The notes: generated by a model from the sequence alone, not told the origin. DNA of 64,000 nt from an uncultured Mailhella sp. (GCA_944322635.1 CALUPL010000031.1:1-64000); one strand, 5' to 3'. Shown: positions 54,861 to 64,000, counted from the first letter of the stretch. Numbers and translations: made by a program.

Positions 54861-56953
54861 GCCGTCGCCTCCCTGGATGCGGAAATCTTCATGCCGGCTT
54901 TCTGGCGCACGTAAACGAGTACCATGAGCACCAGACCTGCCACGTAGCCGAGATGACGCTGTTCATTGGGCAGGAAGAATCCGGTGAGCAGTGCGGGATA
55001 CATGAGAATGACCGTGGCGCCGAGAAGAAGCAGCCTGTCGATGATGCTGGTTTTCGTGATGAACCATCCCTGCACCATGGAGGAGAAGCATACCATGCCG
55101 AGTGAGGTCATGCAGAAGATCATGACGGCTTCGGGCAGGCTGTTGATGTTCCACAGAATGATGTCGTGGTTGAATATGAAGACCAGAGGCAGCAGGGCGG
55201 TGCGGATGTCGTAGAAGAAGCCCTGTATGCCCACGGAAATGGGCGAGGCATTGGCAATGGCGGCGCCGGCATAGGCGGCAAGTCCCACGGGCGGCGTGTC
55301 GTCGGCCAGAATGCCGAAGTAGAAGCAGTAGAGGTGTGCGGCCATGAGAGGCACGGCAAGCTGCATGCCGTGTATGGAAAAGCCGGACGCCAGTTCCACG
55401 AGAACGGGAGCGGTCAGAGAGGCCATGATGATGTAGTTGGCCGTGGTGGGCAGGCCCATGCCGAGCAGCAGACTTGCGGCGGCGGTGATGATGAGCAGCA
55501 GGAAAATGTTGCCCATGGAGAGCACTTCCACGAAGGAGGTGATCTGCTGTCCCAGACCGAGGGACACGCAGCCCACGATGATGCCAGCCGAGGCCGTGGC
55601 GAGAGCTACGCCGGCCATGTTGTTGGCGCCGGCGGCCATGGAGGAAATGGTGAGCTTGAAGCCTTCCTTCAGGGCTTCCCATTTGGAGGTCTTGTGTACG
55701 ACGGCAATGCACACGGGCTGGAATATCATGATGACGGCCAGCACGATGATGGCGCGGAACACGGAAAGTTCGGCGGAGTGCTGCAGAGCGATGAGTTCAT
55801 AGAGCAGCATGGCAAGCGGAAAAAGAAAGTGCATGCCGCTGCGCAGAACGTCGCGGGTACGGGGAAGTTCGTCTTTGGACAGACCGCGCAGACCGAGCTT
55901 GCAGGCTTCCACATGAGTGATCCACAGCAGGGCGGCGTAGGAGGCGAAGGCCGGAATGGCGGCGGCTTTGGCCACTTCGATGTAGGGCACGTTGACGTAT
56001 TCGGCAATGATGAAGGCGGCCGCGCCCATGACGGGCGGAGCGAGCTGTCCGTTGACCGAGGAGGCCACTTCAATGGCGGCGGCCTTGACGGCGGGATAAC
56101 CTACGCGCTTCATAAGCGGAATGGTGAAGGTGCCGGTGGTGACAACGTTGGCGATGCTGGAGCCTGAGACCATGCCGGAGAGGGCGGAACTGAGCACGGC
56201 GGCCTTGGCAGCGCCGCCGCGGTAGCGGCCGAGGCCGCTGATGGCCAGCTGTGTGAAGAAGGTGCCGCCGCCCGCACGGTCGAGCATGGTGCCGAACAGA
56301 ACGAAAAGAAACACCACCGTAGCCGACACCTGGAGAGGAATGCCGTACACGCCCTGGGTGTCCATGGTGATCTGGGAAATGAAGCGGGAGAGCGAGGCCC
56401 CCTTGAAAGCCAGAAAATCAGGCAGATACGGCCCGGTAAACACGTACAGAATGAAAACGCTGCTGATGACGGGAAGTGCGGGACCGAGCACGCGGCGCGT
56501 GGCTTCGAGCAGCAGCACCACAAGCAGTATGCCCATGACCATGTCGCGCGCGTTGGGAGAGCCGGGACGTGAGGAAAGTCCGGCATAGTCGAGGAAAATG
56601 TAGAGGGCCGCCACGGCGGCGATGATGCCGAGAATGTAATCCAGTACGGTCACCCTGTTCATGGCCAGCAGAATGCGCAGATCCCAGCGGGAAGAGGAGG
56701 AAGGCTTGATCAGGGGAATGTTGAGGTACACGAGGGTGATGGCGAAGGCCAGGTGAATGGACTTCACGAAAATGGAGTCGATGAGAAGAACGCTGGCGCT
56801 GGCCATTTGAAAAAGCGACCAGCACAGGGCAATGACGAAGGTTATCTTCCCCGTTATGCCCACGGTGTCGCCGCGCATGCCGTGCTCGGCATGGGCCAGC
56901 TCTTCCTTGTATTTGTCTCCGGCAGGAGTGTTCTGTATGTGTTTCTGGGGCAT
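54857..56953 (-). CDS. TRAP transporter fused permease (second system)
   Basis: The 698-residue inner-membrane protein fuses both TRAP permease subunits and works with the TAXI receptor upstream. Marks of the family are SSALSGMVSGSSIANVVTTG, SVNGQLAPPVMGAAAF, AASLLLGMGLPTTANYIIM and FGILADDTPPVGLAAYAG. It has about 18 hydrophobic segments. A short N-terminal tail, MPQKHIQNTPAGDKYKEE, precedes the first helix. The frame is open to 57073, but that part crosses a terminator-like hairpin, so the ATG at 56953 is chosen although its ribosome site is weak. It differs clearly from the permease at 31433. Confidence 0.92.
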   Translation of the reverse strand: MPQKHIQNTPAGDKYKEELAHAEHGMRGDTVGITGKITFVIALCWSLFQMASASVLLIDSIFVKSIHLAFAITLVYLNIPLIKPSSSSRWDLRILLAMNRVTVLDYILGIIAAVAALYIFLDYAGLSSRPGSPNARDMVMGILLVVLLLEATRRVLGPALPVISSVFILYVFTGPYLPDFLAFKGASLSRFISQITMDTQGVYGIPLQVSATVVFLFVLFGTMLDRAGGGTFFTQLAISGLGRYRGGAAKAAVLSSALSGMVSGSSIANVVTTGTFTIPLMKRVGYPAVKAAAIEVASSVNGQLAPPVMGAAAFIIAEYVNVPYIEVAKAAAIPAFASYAALLWITHVEACKLGLRGLSKDELPRTRDVLRSGMHFLFPLAMLLYELIALQHSAELSVFRAIIVLAVIMIFQPVCIAVVHKTSKWEALKEGFKLTISSMAAGANNMAGVALATASAGIIVGCVSLGLGQQITSFVEVLSMGNIFLLLIITAAASLLLGMGLPTTANYIIMASLTAPVLVELASGFSIHGMQLAVPLMAAHLYCFYFGILADDTPPVGLAAYAGAAIANASPISVGIQGFFYDIRTALLPLVFIFNHDIILWNINSLPEAVMIFCMTSLGMVCFSSMVQGWFITKTSIIDRLLLLGATVILMYPALLTGFFLPNEQRHLGYVAGLVLMVLVYVRQKAGMKISASREATA

Positions 56954-56991
56954 GAATGTTTTCCGCAGCGATGAACGCGGTTGGAGAAAGG

Positions 56992-57026
56992 AAAAAAAGG
57001 CGGGGGCAGGCTTTGGCCGCCCCCGC
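56992..57026 (-). terminator. Hairpin with U-tract between receptor and permease genes
   Basis: GCGGGGGC at 57000-57007 pairs with GCCCCCGC at 57019-57026, with an inner GG/CC pair. On the minus strand seven T follow (56992-56998). It lies about 140 bp after the TAXI stop and just before the permease ATG, so it probably lets only some transcripts enter the permease gene. Confidence 0.75.
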
Positions 57027-57167
57027 TTTGGCCGTGCTGCCTGCCGGAGCACGGCCGGTCTGAAAGTATTCATGAAAACGGCACGCTGTTGCCTCGGACT
57101 GTCGGAACTTTCGAGTTCAGAGGCGAGCGGACGATTCCTTCATCCGGCAGGATGGGAGAAAGGCAGC

Positions 57168-58145
57168 TTACTTGATGAGGCCGGCTTCTCTGAAATACTT
57201 TTCCGCACCGGGATGGAAGGGAGCGGTGCGCCCTTCCAGAAGGCTTTCCCTGGTAATGGACGCAAGAGCAGGATGAAGGCTCTTGAATTCGTCGAGATTT
57301 TCCACAACTTCCTTGGTGATGGCATACACGATGTCGTCGGGAATGTCGGCGGAAGTGACGAAGGTGGCCAGCATGCCTATGGTTTCCACACTGCCGTCGG
57401 AGGCATTGGAGGCATCGGGATACTGGCTCATGTCGATGCTGGTTTTGGAGTAGTAGGGGCATTCCTTCAGCAGGTTGTCCATGCCCGTGATGGGAACGAT
57501 GCGGCACTTGCGCTTGCCGGCCGTGGCTTCCTTGATGTTGCCGTTGGGATGGCCCAGCGTATAGAAGAATCCGTCGATGCGTCCGTCCTGCAGGGTGTGG
57601 GGGGCGTCGGCGGGCTTGAGACCTTCGCCGCGGAAATCCTTGCCGGGTTCGAGGCCCACTTCCTTGAAGACCTGAAGGGCGTTGATGCGGTTGCCGGAAC
57701 CGGGATCGCCGAGATTGATCACCTTGCCCTTGACGTCGGCAAGGGTTTTGATGCCGGAATCCTCGGCGGCCACGAACGTGACGGCCTCGGGCGCGAGAGC
57801 GAACACGAAGCGCAGCTTGCTCACGGGCTTTCCTTCCCAGTCGCCTATGCCCTTGTAGGCCTGATACTGCGTGTCGGCCTGTGCGATGCCGAATTCAATG
57901 TCGCCGTTGTTGATGGCGTTGATGTTGAACTTGGAGGCTCCGGTGGACTCCACGCTGGCGCGGATGTCATAGACGTCCTTTTTGGCGTTGATGATCTTGG
58001 CAATGGCGCCGCCCGTGGGGTAGTACACGCCGGTAATGCCGCCGGTGCCTATGGTGACGAACTTGGCGGCCATGGCGCTGCCGACCAGAGAGCCGGAAAG
58101 AAGCATGGCCGTGCCGAGGGCGACGGCAAAGAATTTTCTGAACAT
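57168..58145 (-). CDS. TAXI-family TRAP receptor (intact)
   Basis: This is a periplasmic solute receptor, 325 residues. It has a signal peptide (MFRKFFAVALGTAMLLSG with cleavage near SAMAAK), the family start FVTIGTGGITGVYYPTGGA, and FGIAQADTQYQAYKGIGDW and KTLADVKGKVINLGDPGSG. The C-terminus is HPGAEKYFREAGLIK. The TAXI type often binds glutamate or other dicarboxylic or organic anions; the substrate is not evident. GGAGG precedes the ATG. It heads a minus-strand operon with permease and zinc-ribbon protein, opposite an ArsR regulator. Confidence 0.94.
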   Translation of the reverse strand: MFRKFFAVALGTAMLLSGSLVGSAMAAKFVTIGTGGITGVYYPTGGAIAKIINAKKDVYDIRASVESTGASKFNINAINNGDIEFGIAQADTQYQAYKGIGDWEGKPVSKLRFVFALAPEAVTFVAAEDSGIKTLADVKGKVINLGDPGSGNRINALQVFKEVGLEPGKDFRGEGLKPADAPHTLQDGRIDGFFYTLGHPNGNIKEATAGKRKCRIVPITGMDNLLKECPYYSKTSIDMSQYPDASNASDGSVETIGMLATFVTSADIPDDIVYAITKEVVENLDEFKSLHPALASITRESLLEGRTAPFHPGAEKYFREAGLIK

Positions 58146-58334
58146 GAGTGCCTCCAGAGAAAGTTCAGCTTTGTCAAAAATGAGGAAAGAAAGGTCGAAA
58201 TCGACGCAGTATTCTGTTCCTTTTGCCTGAGAGCCGGATCATGTCATTGTTTTTTATGGAGCGCAATACGACGAAAATTTACGAAAATGTGAAAGTCATG
58301 GAGTTTTTATAGACAAAAAAGAAAAGATGCTTTG

Positions 58335-58362
58335 TTGACAGCATTGCTTCTTCTTGTATATT
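58335..58362 (+). promoter_or_regulatory. Promoter of the ArsR-family gene
   Basis: TTGACA at 58335-58340 and TATATT at 58357-58362 are spaced 16 bp, 38 bp before the start codon. TTTGCAAA and two direct ACAAAT repeats lie just downstream (58363-58386), where an operator would be. ACGAAAAT occurs twice at about 58270-58288, towards the divergent operon. Confidence 0.7.
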
Positions 58363-58400
58363 TTGCAAATCATACAAATACAAATTGTGGAGAAACTGAC

Positions 58401-58754
58401 ATGGCCGGTCCGACTCTGAGGCGTATGCCGAATCGAATGCACATTGAGGCTCAGGCCAGAATTTTTAAGGCCCTGGGGCATCCGAGTCGCCTCATGATGG
58501 CGGAAGCCCTGACACACGGCCCCCTTTGCGTCGCCGAGCTTCAGCATATCGTCGGGGCGGATATGTCCACAATTTCTCGCCATCTGGCCGTGATGAAGGC
58601 CGCCGACATAGTGACGGATGAAAAGCGCGGTCTGTACGTCTATTATTCGCTCAGACTCTCCTGCCTCGGGCAGTTTCTTACCGCGACCTCGGCCGCACTG
58701 GACAAAAAGACTCAGGCCCGGCAGGCTCAGCTTGCCGCTATGATGGAGCCTTGA
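58401..58754 (+). CDS. ArsR-family transcriptional regulator
   Basis: The 117-residue winged-helix protein has FKALGHPSRLMMAEAL, GPLCVAELQHIVGADMSTISRHLAVMKAADIV (the recognition helix region) and DEKRGLYVYYSL (the wing). Classical metal sensors have CxC in the ELCV position; here only one Cys (PLCVAEL) is present, so it may sense an organic or redox signal instead. GGAG precedes the ATG at 58401; an upstream open frame crosses the promoter. It is divergent from the TRAP-TAXI operon and shares a 255-bp gap with it, so it is a likely regulator of that operon. Confidence 0.9.
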   Translation: MAGPTLRRMPNRMHIEAQARIFKALGHPSRLMMAEALTHGPLCVAELQHIVGADMSTISRHLAVMKAADIVTDEKRGLYVYYSLRLSCLGQFLTATSAALDKKTQARQAQLAAMMEP

Positions 58755-59287
58755 GTTTTCTGCCGAGGGAGTGACGGCAGAGTGCTATTTTGCAAAATGG
58801 CCAAACAGCAAAGCTGTGGGGCGTTTCCTGTCTTCCTCGCTCGTCAGAAAAAAAGAAAGAAAAAAATTTGAGTCGTCCGGAAAATTTTTTCCTGCACGTG
58901 GAACGACACGGCAGCAAGGAAGGAAAACAGAAAGGAGAGGGGGAGAAAAGTCGTTCGGGAGTCGACGTATCGAAGAAAAAGGGCGTAAGCTGTCGTGCGG
59001 TCGAAAGCTCAAGCGCTCTGAAAGAAGACGGTTTCCCGGGCGGCGTCCATCCGCAGGAAGCGTTGATGCCTTATGCCCCGGGACGTTGCGCCGGAAGTTT
59101 TTACGGAGAAATGCCGTGCGCCCGTACGGGAAGCGGAGCGGGGAATGGCGGAGGGCTCACAGGGGAAAATCATGTCCGCCGTATCTGCTTTTTCTGTGGG
59201 GCATGGAGCCGACGGGCGAAGCGGCACGGCGTAAATGGCCGGGGAAAAGGCTTTCCCCGGCCGGGGACGGGATTGTTGCCGTCCTTT
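58755..59287. other. Convergent intergenic region with a hairpin after the sirtuin gene
   Basis: About 530 bp with no supported gene. GGCCGGGGAAA and TTTCCCCGGCC form a perfect 11-bp stem at 59237-59262, 25 bp past the sirtuin stop, without a U-tract. The left part (58840-58960) is unusually A-rich on the plus strand. An open frame from 58790 runs into antisense of the sirtuin gene and is not called. Confidence 0.5.
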
Positions 59288-60010
59288 TTAAATTTCAAGC
59301 TGTTCCATTTCTTTTTTCAGGTCGCGTCCTGTCCAGACGGCATAGCGGTCGAGATGGGTGGGGTCGCGATTGATGATGGCGATTTTGCCGCCGCTTTGAA
59401 GCGTGATTTCCGGCACGGCTGCGGCGGGATAGACGGTGAGGCTGGTGCCGAGCACGAGCATGAGATCGGCCGCCCGGGCTTCGCGTTCCGCTTCGGTAAG
59501 GGCGTATTCGGGCAGTCCTTCGCCGAAGAACACGATGTCCGGCTTGACTATGCCGCCGCATTTGTCGCACACGGGCACTTCTCCGGCGCGCACGCGGGGT
59601 GCGATTTCCTCGAACGTCCAGCTCTTGCCGCAGCGCAGGCAGTGGTGCAGCAGCGGGGAGCCGTGCAGTTCCAGAACCTTGCGCGAACCCGCCTTCTGGT
59701 GCAGCAGATCGATGTTCTGCGTGATGACGGCATGAATGATGCCTTTCTGCTCCAGTCGCGCGAGGGTTTTGTGCACGATGTTGGGTTCCTTCTCCTCAAG
59801 ATTGTAGAGAAAGTCCCTGGAGTGCTGGTAGTAGTAGCTCGGATCCTTCATGAAATAGTCGAGATCAAAGAGCTTGTTGGCGTCTATGTCGGTACGGGTG
59901 TAGAGGCCGCCTGCGCCGCGGAAATCGGGAATGCCGGAAAGAGTGGATATGCCCGCGCCCGTAAGAACGACGGCGTGCCTGGCGTTGGAGAGAAGTTCGG
60001 TAAGCGTCAT
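59288..60010 (-). CDS. cobB: Sir2-family NAD-dependent protein deacylase
   Basis: The 240-residue sirtuin has [19 protein letters not shown] (NAD binding) and [25 protein letters not shown] with the catalytic His. A structural zinc site uses CLRC and CDKC, followed by [13 protein letters not shown] and [12 protein letters not shown]. It removes acyl groups from lysines using NAD. The Ala-Tyr-Arg positions seen in desuccinylases are not clearly present; YYYQHSRD and [13 protein letters not shown] lie in that region. The start [10 protein letters not shown] at 60010 has GGGAG 8 bp upstream. It lies downstream of the SNF2 gene on the same strand, with a terminator between. Confidence 0.93.
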   Translation of the reverse strand: MTLTELLSNARHAVVLTGAGISTLSGIPDFRGAGGLYTRTDIDANKLFDLDYFMKDPSYYYQHSRDFLYNLEEKEPNIVHKTLARLEQKGIIHAVITQNIDLLHQKAGSRKVLELHGSPLLHHCLRCGKSWTFEEIAPRVRAGEVPVCDKCGGIVKPDIVFFGEGLPEYALTEAEREARAADLMLVLGTSLTVYPAAAVPEITLQSGGKIAIINRDPTHLDRYAVWTGRDLKKEMEQLEI

Positions 60011-60270
60011 GATGCTGCTCCCGGAAAGTTGCGGGTGAAAAAGTAAAAGGTCGTTTTTCAGGCAGATTAATATTTTTTGCCGGGAAGGCAAGGAGGCGTT
60101 TGGGCACGGAAAGCCGCACGGGCGTGGGCGGTCTTTGTCCTGCCCCGGCGGCAAAGGCGTTTCCGCAGAAACAGAAAGACACTCACAGACAGGACAGAAG
60201 CAGGTTTGGGGCAGAAAGGCGACTTGTTCAGGATTCGTTCCGTTTTCTCGGTGGTATGGCAACGGCCATG

Positions 60271-60305
60271 AAAAAGCGGCCCGGCGCGAATGCACCGGGC
60301 CGCTT
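60271..60305 (-). terminator. Terminator after the SNF2 helicase gene
   Basis: AAGCGGCCCGG (60274-60284) and CCGGGCCGCTT (60295-60305) pair perfectly, with TTTTT after them on the minus strand. A run of ten G (60315-60324) separates it from the stop codon. Confidence 0.9.
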
Positions 60306-60326
60306 GGCGGTCTTGGGGGGGGGGCT

Positions 60327-63300
60327 CTATACCTCGAAGAGCATTTCGAGATCTTCTCTGGTGAGCGATTTCCAGGATTCCTGTCCGGGAATGACGGCTT
60401 CGGCCACGCCGCGCTTCATTTCCTGGAGCTTCAGAATCTTTTCTTCCACGGTGTTCTGGCAGATGAGCTTGTAGGAGAACACCTGCCGCGACTGGCCTAT
60501 TCTGTGGGCGCGGTCGGTGGCCTGGCTTTCCACGGCCGGGTTCCACCACGGATCGTAGTGGATGACGTAGTCTGCGCTCGTCAGGTTGAGGCCCGTACCG
60601 CCGGCCTTCAGGGAAATAAGGAATATCCTGATGGAAGGCGTGTTGTTGAAGCGGTCCACCTGTTCCAGACGGTCCTTGCTGGAGCCGTCGAGGTAACAGA
60701 ACGGTATGTCCGTCATCTGCAGCCAGGCGCGTATCTGCTGGAGCATCTGCACGAACTGCGAGAACACCAGCACCTTGTGACCTTCTTCCACGATGTCGAG
60801 TATCATGTCCTTGAAGGCCTCGAACTTGCCGGAAGGCATGTTGGCGTTGAAGCCCGGCATGTCCAGCTTGAGCAGCTTGGGATGACAGCAGATCTGACGC
60901 AGCTTGAGCAGGGCATCCAGAATGGACATCTGACTTTTGGCCATGCCCTTCTTGTCCACGTCGGCAAGCACCTGTTCACGCAGCTTGCGGGCAAGGGAGG
61001 CGTACAGTTCCGCCTGCTCTTCTTCGAGAGCGCAGTACATGACGTTTTCCACCTTGGGGGGCAGGTCCTTGACCACCTCGGCCTTGGTACGCCGCAGGAT
61101 GAAGGGCTTGACCCTCGAGCGCAGGTATTCGAGCGTTTCCGCGTCGCCTTCCTTGATGGGCTTGATGACCCCGCGCTGGAAGGCGTGCTGGCTGCCGAGG
61201 AATCCCGGCATGAGGAACTCGAACAGACTCCACAGTTCGAACAGGTTGTTTTCAATGGGCGTACCGGAAAGGCAGAGGCGCATCTTGGCGTTGATCTGCC
61301 GCACGGAGCGCGCGGTGATGGTGTTGGGGTTCTTGATGTTCTGGGCTTCGTCGAGAATGATGGAATTGAACTCGTGCTGTTCGAGCTCTTCCATGTCGCG
61401 GCGCAGCAGCGCGTAGGTGGTGATGACGAGGTCCGAAGAGGCTATCTTGCGGAACAGTCCCTCGCGGCGCGTGCCGTACACGATGACGCGTGAAAGTCCG
61501 GGCACGAACTTTGACGCTTCACGATCCCAGTTGGGCAGCACGGAGGTAGGCACCACGATGAGGTTGGGGCCCTGGGAGCCGTGATTGACCATGTGCTGGA
61601 TGAAGGCCAGGGTCTGAATGGTTTTGCCGAGGCCCATTTCGTCGGCCAGAATGCCGCCGAAGCCGTACTCGTTGAGGAAGTTGAGGTACGAAATGCCCTG
61701 AAGCTGGTATGGACGCAGCGAAGCCTGAAGGCCCTTGGGCGTTTCGATCTGCTTGACTTCGTGGAAGTTGCGGATGTTGTCGCGCAGCTTGCTCCAGAAG
61801 GAATCCTCCAGAGCGCCGGGCAGATCTTCGAGCAGGTTGTCGAGCACCGGGGCTTCGTACTGCTTGAACTTCTGCTTGGGCGGCTTTGCCGGATCGAGAC
61901 CGAGCACCTTGAGCTTGTGGGCCAGCTTTTCGAGCCAGGATTCGGGGAGACTGGCGTAGGAGCCGTCCTTGAGCTGCACGTAGCGCTTGCCCTTGAGCCA
62001 GGCCTTCCAGATGCGGTCGAGCGGCAGGTTCTGGCCGTCGTAATCCACGGAAATGTCGAGGGAGAACCACTTTTCCTTTTCGTTGCTTTCCACGCTCGCG
62101 TTGATGACCGGCGTGGAGGCGCGCACCTTGTAGCGCGAGAGCGTGGCCTCGCCATAGACGCGCCAGTTTTCCAGCAGGGTGGGGTAGGAGTCGAGCAGGA
62201 AGGAAATGGCTTCTTCCGGCTCCATGAACCACAGACGGCTGCTTCTCGGCTGGAAGCGCATGTCGGAAAGCTGGGTGATGAGGGCGTTTTCCTCCACCTG
62301 ATTGCGGCGCACGAGGAAGGTTTTGCCTTCATAGACGTAGCTGCCGGTCTGGAAATCGGGGTTCGGGCCGGGCAGTGTGAATTCGCCGTGCAGAGTTTCG
62401 TAGATGTTCTGCACTTCGAGGGTGAGCAGGCTTCCTTCTTCGTCGAGGAAGAGCTTGGGATTGTAGGTTGCCGGCTGGAACACGGGTTCCATGATCTTGA
62501 GGAACTCATCCTGTTCGTAGAGCTCCGAGGCGGGCAGGCGCGTCCACACCCTGTCGAGAAATTCGGGAATGTCTTCCTGCGGAATCACGGGGCCCTTGTG
62601 CACGAGTGCCTGAATGACGTGATGGTTCAGGCAGGTCTGCACCGGATAGAAGCCCTGATTCCAGCACACCCACAGAGGCATCTGACCGTGGAAGGTGGCG
62701 CCTTCGTGCGCGGGGGCGGGAATATCGCCGCTGTCGTCGGCTTCTTCGTCAATGATGGAAAACGGCTTCTTGCCTTCGCGCTGGAGCAGCACGTCGAAGC
62801 GCAGGCCGTCGTCGTCCAGCGAGGGACGCAGCTTGAGGGCCATGGGGGAGCTTTCAATGCGGCAGGGAATTTCCGTATCCTTCCAGTACAGGTAGTCCTC
62901 CTTGCGTATGGCCCAGAAGAACCACGAGAGCAGGCCGTCGGGAATTTCCACGCGGTGCCCGTAGTAGTCGAGATACTGCGCGATCTGACGGCAGACCACG
63001 GGCAGTTCGGGCGAATGTTCGCACCATTCGGGATTGCGCAGAATCTGCTCGAGCGTCACTTCCTGCCGCACGGAGGAAAGGCCCGTCTTGTTCTGCCTTG
63101 CGCGGTAGAACTCCACGGAAAGGCGGCCGGGCTCCGGGAAAAAGCGGAACAGAAAATAGTACCGTCCCGTTTCCGGTTCGAAGGTGCCCCCGAAGAAGTG
63201 ACGGAAGCTCTGCCTCCAGTCTTCGCGCGGGGCGGGAGTCGGGTCGGCCTTTCCTTCGGAAATGTCGAGAGAATTGATGAAATGTATGGCCGTGGCGGCG

Positions 63301-63581
63301 ACGTGGCGGCAGGGACCGTTGAAGGCTTCCATGCAGTTGCACATGGAATCGACCCTCTGTTCCCTGAGATTGATGTTGACTACCGGGCTGTAGGCTTCGA
63401 AGTCCTCTCCCTGAACGGTGCTTTCCACCGTCCACACGTCGTTTTCAAAGCGCAGCGTGAACTTGCTGAGATTACCCTCGGCCTCGATGGCGCGACCATA
63501 CTCCGTGATGTATTCGGGAATGGTGTTCTGAATGAAGTTTTCGGCAAGCCCACGGGCGGCGACTTCCTCGCGTCGGTTCAT
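60327..63581 (-). CDS. SWIM zinc-finger SNF2-family helicase/ATPase
   Basis: The 1084-residue protein has a SWIM zinc finger in [15 protein letters not shown] (C81, C83, C91, H93) and a long middle region of about 500 residues. The SNF2 ATPase follows, with [10 protein letters not shown] near 647, [10 protein letters not shown], the DEAQ box in [10 protein letters not shown] near 744 and LSGTPIENN. The helicase C half has [26 protein letters not shown] and DRAHRIGQ. Bacterial SWIM-SNF2 proteins are widespread, and their role in DNA or nucleoid transactions is poorly known. The start [11 protein letters not shown] at 63581 is preferred over the open frame to 63737. It is divergent from the gene at 63766. 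Confidence 0.93.
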   Translation of the reverse strand: MNRREEVAARGLAENFIQNTIPEYITEYGRAIEAEGNLSKFTLRFENDVWTVESTVQGEDFEAYSPVVNINLREQRVDSMCNCMEAFNGPCRHVAATAIHFINSLDISEGKADPTPAPREDWRQSFRHFFGGTFEPETGRYYFLFRFFPEPGRLSVEFYRARQNKTGLSSVRQEVTLEQILRNPEWCEHSPELPVVCRQIAQYLDYYGHRVEIPDGLLSWFFWAIRKEDYLYWKDTEIPCRIESSPMALKLRPSLDDDGLRFDVLLQREGKKPFSIIDEEADDSGDIPAPAHEGATFHGQMPLWVCWNQGFYPVQTCLNHHVIQALVHKGPVIPQEDIPEFLDRVWTRLPASELYEQDEFLKIMEPVFQPATYNPKLFLDEEGSLLTLEVQNIYETLHGEFTLPGPNPDFQTGSYVYEGKTFLVRRNQVEENALITQLSDMRFQPRSSRLWFMEPEEAISFLLDSYPTLLENWRVYGEATLSRYKVRASTPVINASVESNEKEKWFSLDISVDYDGQNLPLDRIWKAWLKGKRYVQLKDGSYASLPESWLEKLAHKLKVLGLDPAKPPKQKFKQYEAPVLDNLLEDLPGALEDSFWSKLRDNIRNFHEVKQIETPKGLQASLRPYQLQGISYLNFLNEYGFGGILADEMGLGKTIQTLAFIQHMVNHGSQGPNLIVVPTSVLPNWDREASKFVPGLSRVIVYGTRREGLFRKIASSDLVITTYALLRRDMEELEQHEFNSIILDEAQNIKNPNTITARSVRQINAKMRLCLSGTPIENNLFELWSLFEFLMPGFLGSQHAFQRGVIKPIKEGDAETLEYLRSRVKPFILRRTKAEVVKDLPPKVENVMYCALEEEQAELYASLARKLREQVLADVDKKGMAKSQMSILDALLKLRQICCHPKLLKLDMPGFNANMPSGKFEAFKDMILDIVEEGHKVLVFSQFVQMLQQIRAWLQMTDIPFCYLDGSSKDRLEQVDRFNNTPSIRIFLISLKAGGTGLNLTSADYVIHYDPWWNPAVESQATDRAHRIGQSRQVFSYKLICQNTVEEKILKLQEMKRGVAEAVIPGQESWKSLTREDLEMLFEV

Positions 63582-63705
63582 GGCAACAGACCTCAAATGA
63601 CAGAAGTATGGACAAGGCGCGGAAACCTTGTACGGCAGGGGCCGGAACGGAAAATCGACGGAATCGGAAGACCCGGATAAAAAAGGCGATACCGACCATT
63701 GCCTC

Positions 63706-63730
63706 CTAGGATTATAGGATATTATCCTAG
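63706..63730. promoter_or_regulatory. Operator-like palindrome with three half-sites
   Basis: A perfect 15-bp palindrome, TAGGATATTATCCTA, lies at 63715-63729. A third half-site, TAGGAT, lies at 63707-63712 in direct orientation, so CTAGGATTAT and ATTATCCTAG also form a 25-bp dyad with one mismatch. It is 36 bp before the ATG at 63766 and 125 bp before the divergent SNF2 start, placed to control the former. The regulator is not identified. Confidence 0.6.
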
Positions 63731-63765
63731 TTTTCAAGAGAAGTGAACTGTGCTAGGCTTTTTTC

Positions 63766-64000
63766 ATGAAAAAAAAGTTAGATTTCTCGCAGTGTCCCGG
63801 ACGTTTCGCCTCCGCGGAACCTGTTTTTGAAGCGGGTGGAGCGGCGTTTTTTTTCTGCGCGTTGCGGCTTGTTGCAATGCTTTTCTTCTGTTTTGTCCTT
63901 TCAGCCCGGCCGGGATGGGCCGAAGAGCAAAAAAATTTTTCTCCGGACGGCCCGGATCGGGGCGGACACCTCATCATGGGCAGCATCGGCGAGCCTTCCA
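63766..64000 (+). CDS. Probable peptide/solute-binding protein, N-terminal part
   Basis: The frame from ATG 63766 runs off the right edge after 78 codons. It has a basic start (MKKKLDFSQCPGR), a hydrophobic segment (LRLVAMLFFCFVLSARPGWA) that looks like a late signal peptide, then GGHLIMGSIGEPS. That last motif resembles the mature N-terminus of family 5 (DppA/OppA-like) extracellular solute-binding proteins. The signal is unusually far from the start (about residue 33), so a downstream start such as the ATG near 63877 is possible. The call is tentative because most of the gene is missing. Confidence 0.55.
   Translation, partial: MKKKLDFSQCPGRFASAEPVFEAGGAAFFFCALRLVAMLFFCFVLSARPGWAEEQKNFSPDGPDRGGHLIMGSIGEPS

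Noticed and set aside
58790-60046. Plus-strand open frame of 418 codons over the region right of the ArsR gene
   Set aside because: Most of it is antisense to the sirtuin gene, whose motifs are unmistakable. The rest has no similarity or ribosome site.

Overview
The window looks like chromosomal core sequence from a GC-rich Gram-negative anaerobe, most likely a deltaproteobacterium of the Desulfovibrio/Bilophila group. This is an inference from content, not from a database search. Supporting points are a complete division and cell-wall (dcw) cluster ending in ftsQ-ftsA-ftsZ, a short rubrerythrin, a [NiFe]-hydrogenase maturation protease, a large FAD/FeS D-lactate-type dehydrogenase, two TAXI-type TRAP transporters, tandem TauE/SafE anion exporters and the quinolinate route to NAD.

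Layout. Bases 1-16307 (minus strand) hold the dcw operon, read from right to left: mraZ, rsmH, ftsL, ftsI (with a PASTA domain), murE, murF, mraY, murD, ftsW, murG, murC, murB, ftsQ, ftsA and the first codons of ftsZ. Nearly every junction overlaps or is under 20 bp, and three 10-bp-spaced MraZ boxes precede mraZ. Bases 16636-28105 hold pyruvate kinase, a large dynamin-like GTPase, a small lipoprotein with 11-residue repeats, a DUF815-type AAA ATPase, a 2-hydroxyacid dehydrogenase, a DsbD-type thiol-disulfide transporter with a small acidic partner, and tRNA-Lys(CTT) with its own promoter and terminator. Bases 28462-34459 hold the D-lactate-type dehydrogenase, a fused TRAP permease and a TAXI receptor gene broken by one in-frame TAG. 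Bases 34768-37835 hold argG, argH and a small unknown gene, with terminator-like hairpins just ahead of argH.

Bases 38526-47677 hold the hydrogenase protease, an MgtE Mg2+ channel, nadC-nadA-nadB, two adjacent TauE/SafE paralogues and rubrerythrin. Bases 47849-53968 (plus) hold a YigZ/IMPACT protein, a type I asparaginase, a cyclophilin, a membrane-anchored glutaredoxin and two tandem paralogous membrane-anchored proteins of unknown function. Bases 54366-58754 hold a second TRAP-TAXI operon that also encodes a zinc-ribbon membrane protein, with a divergent ArsR-family regulator. Bases 59288-64000 hold a sirtuin, a SWIM-SNF2 helicase and the start of a probable peptide-binding lipoprotein or periplasmic protein gene behind a striking three-half-site operator.

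No CRISPR array, insertion sequence, prophage, rRNA or recognisable defence island was seen. The least explained items are the tandem paralogue pair at 50697-53968, the dynamin-like protein, the hendecad-repeat lipoprotein, the amber-interrupted TAXI receptor, and several dyads that look like operators. Very long antisense reading frames over real genes are common here and are explained by high GC at third codon positions. Several stretches of 300-690 bp between genes appear to hold no protein.
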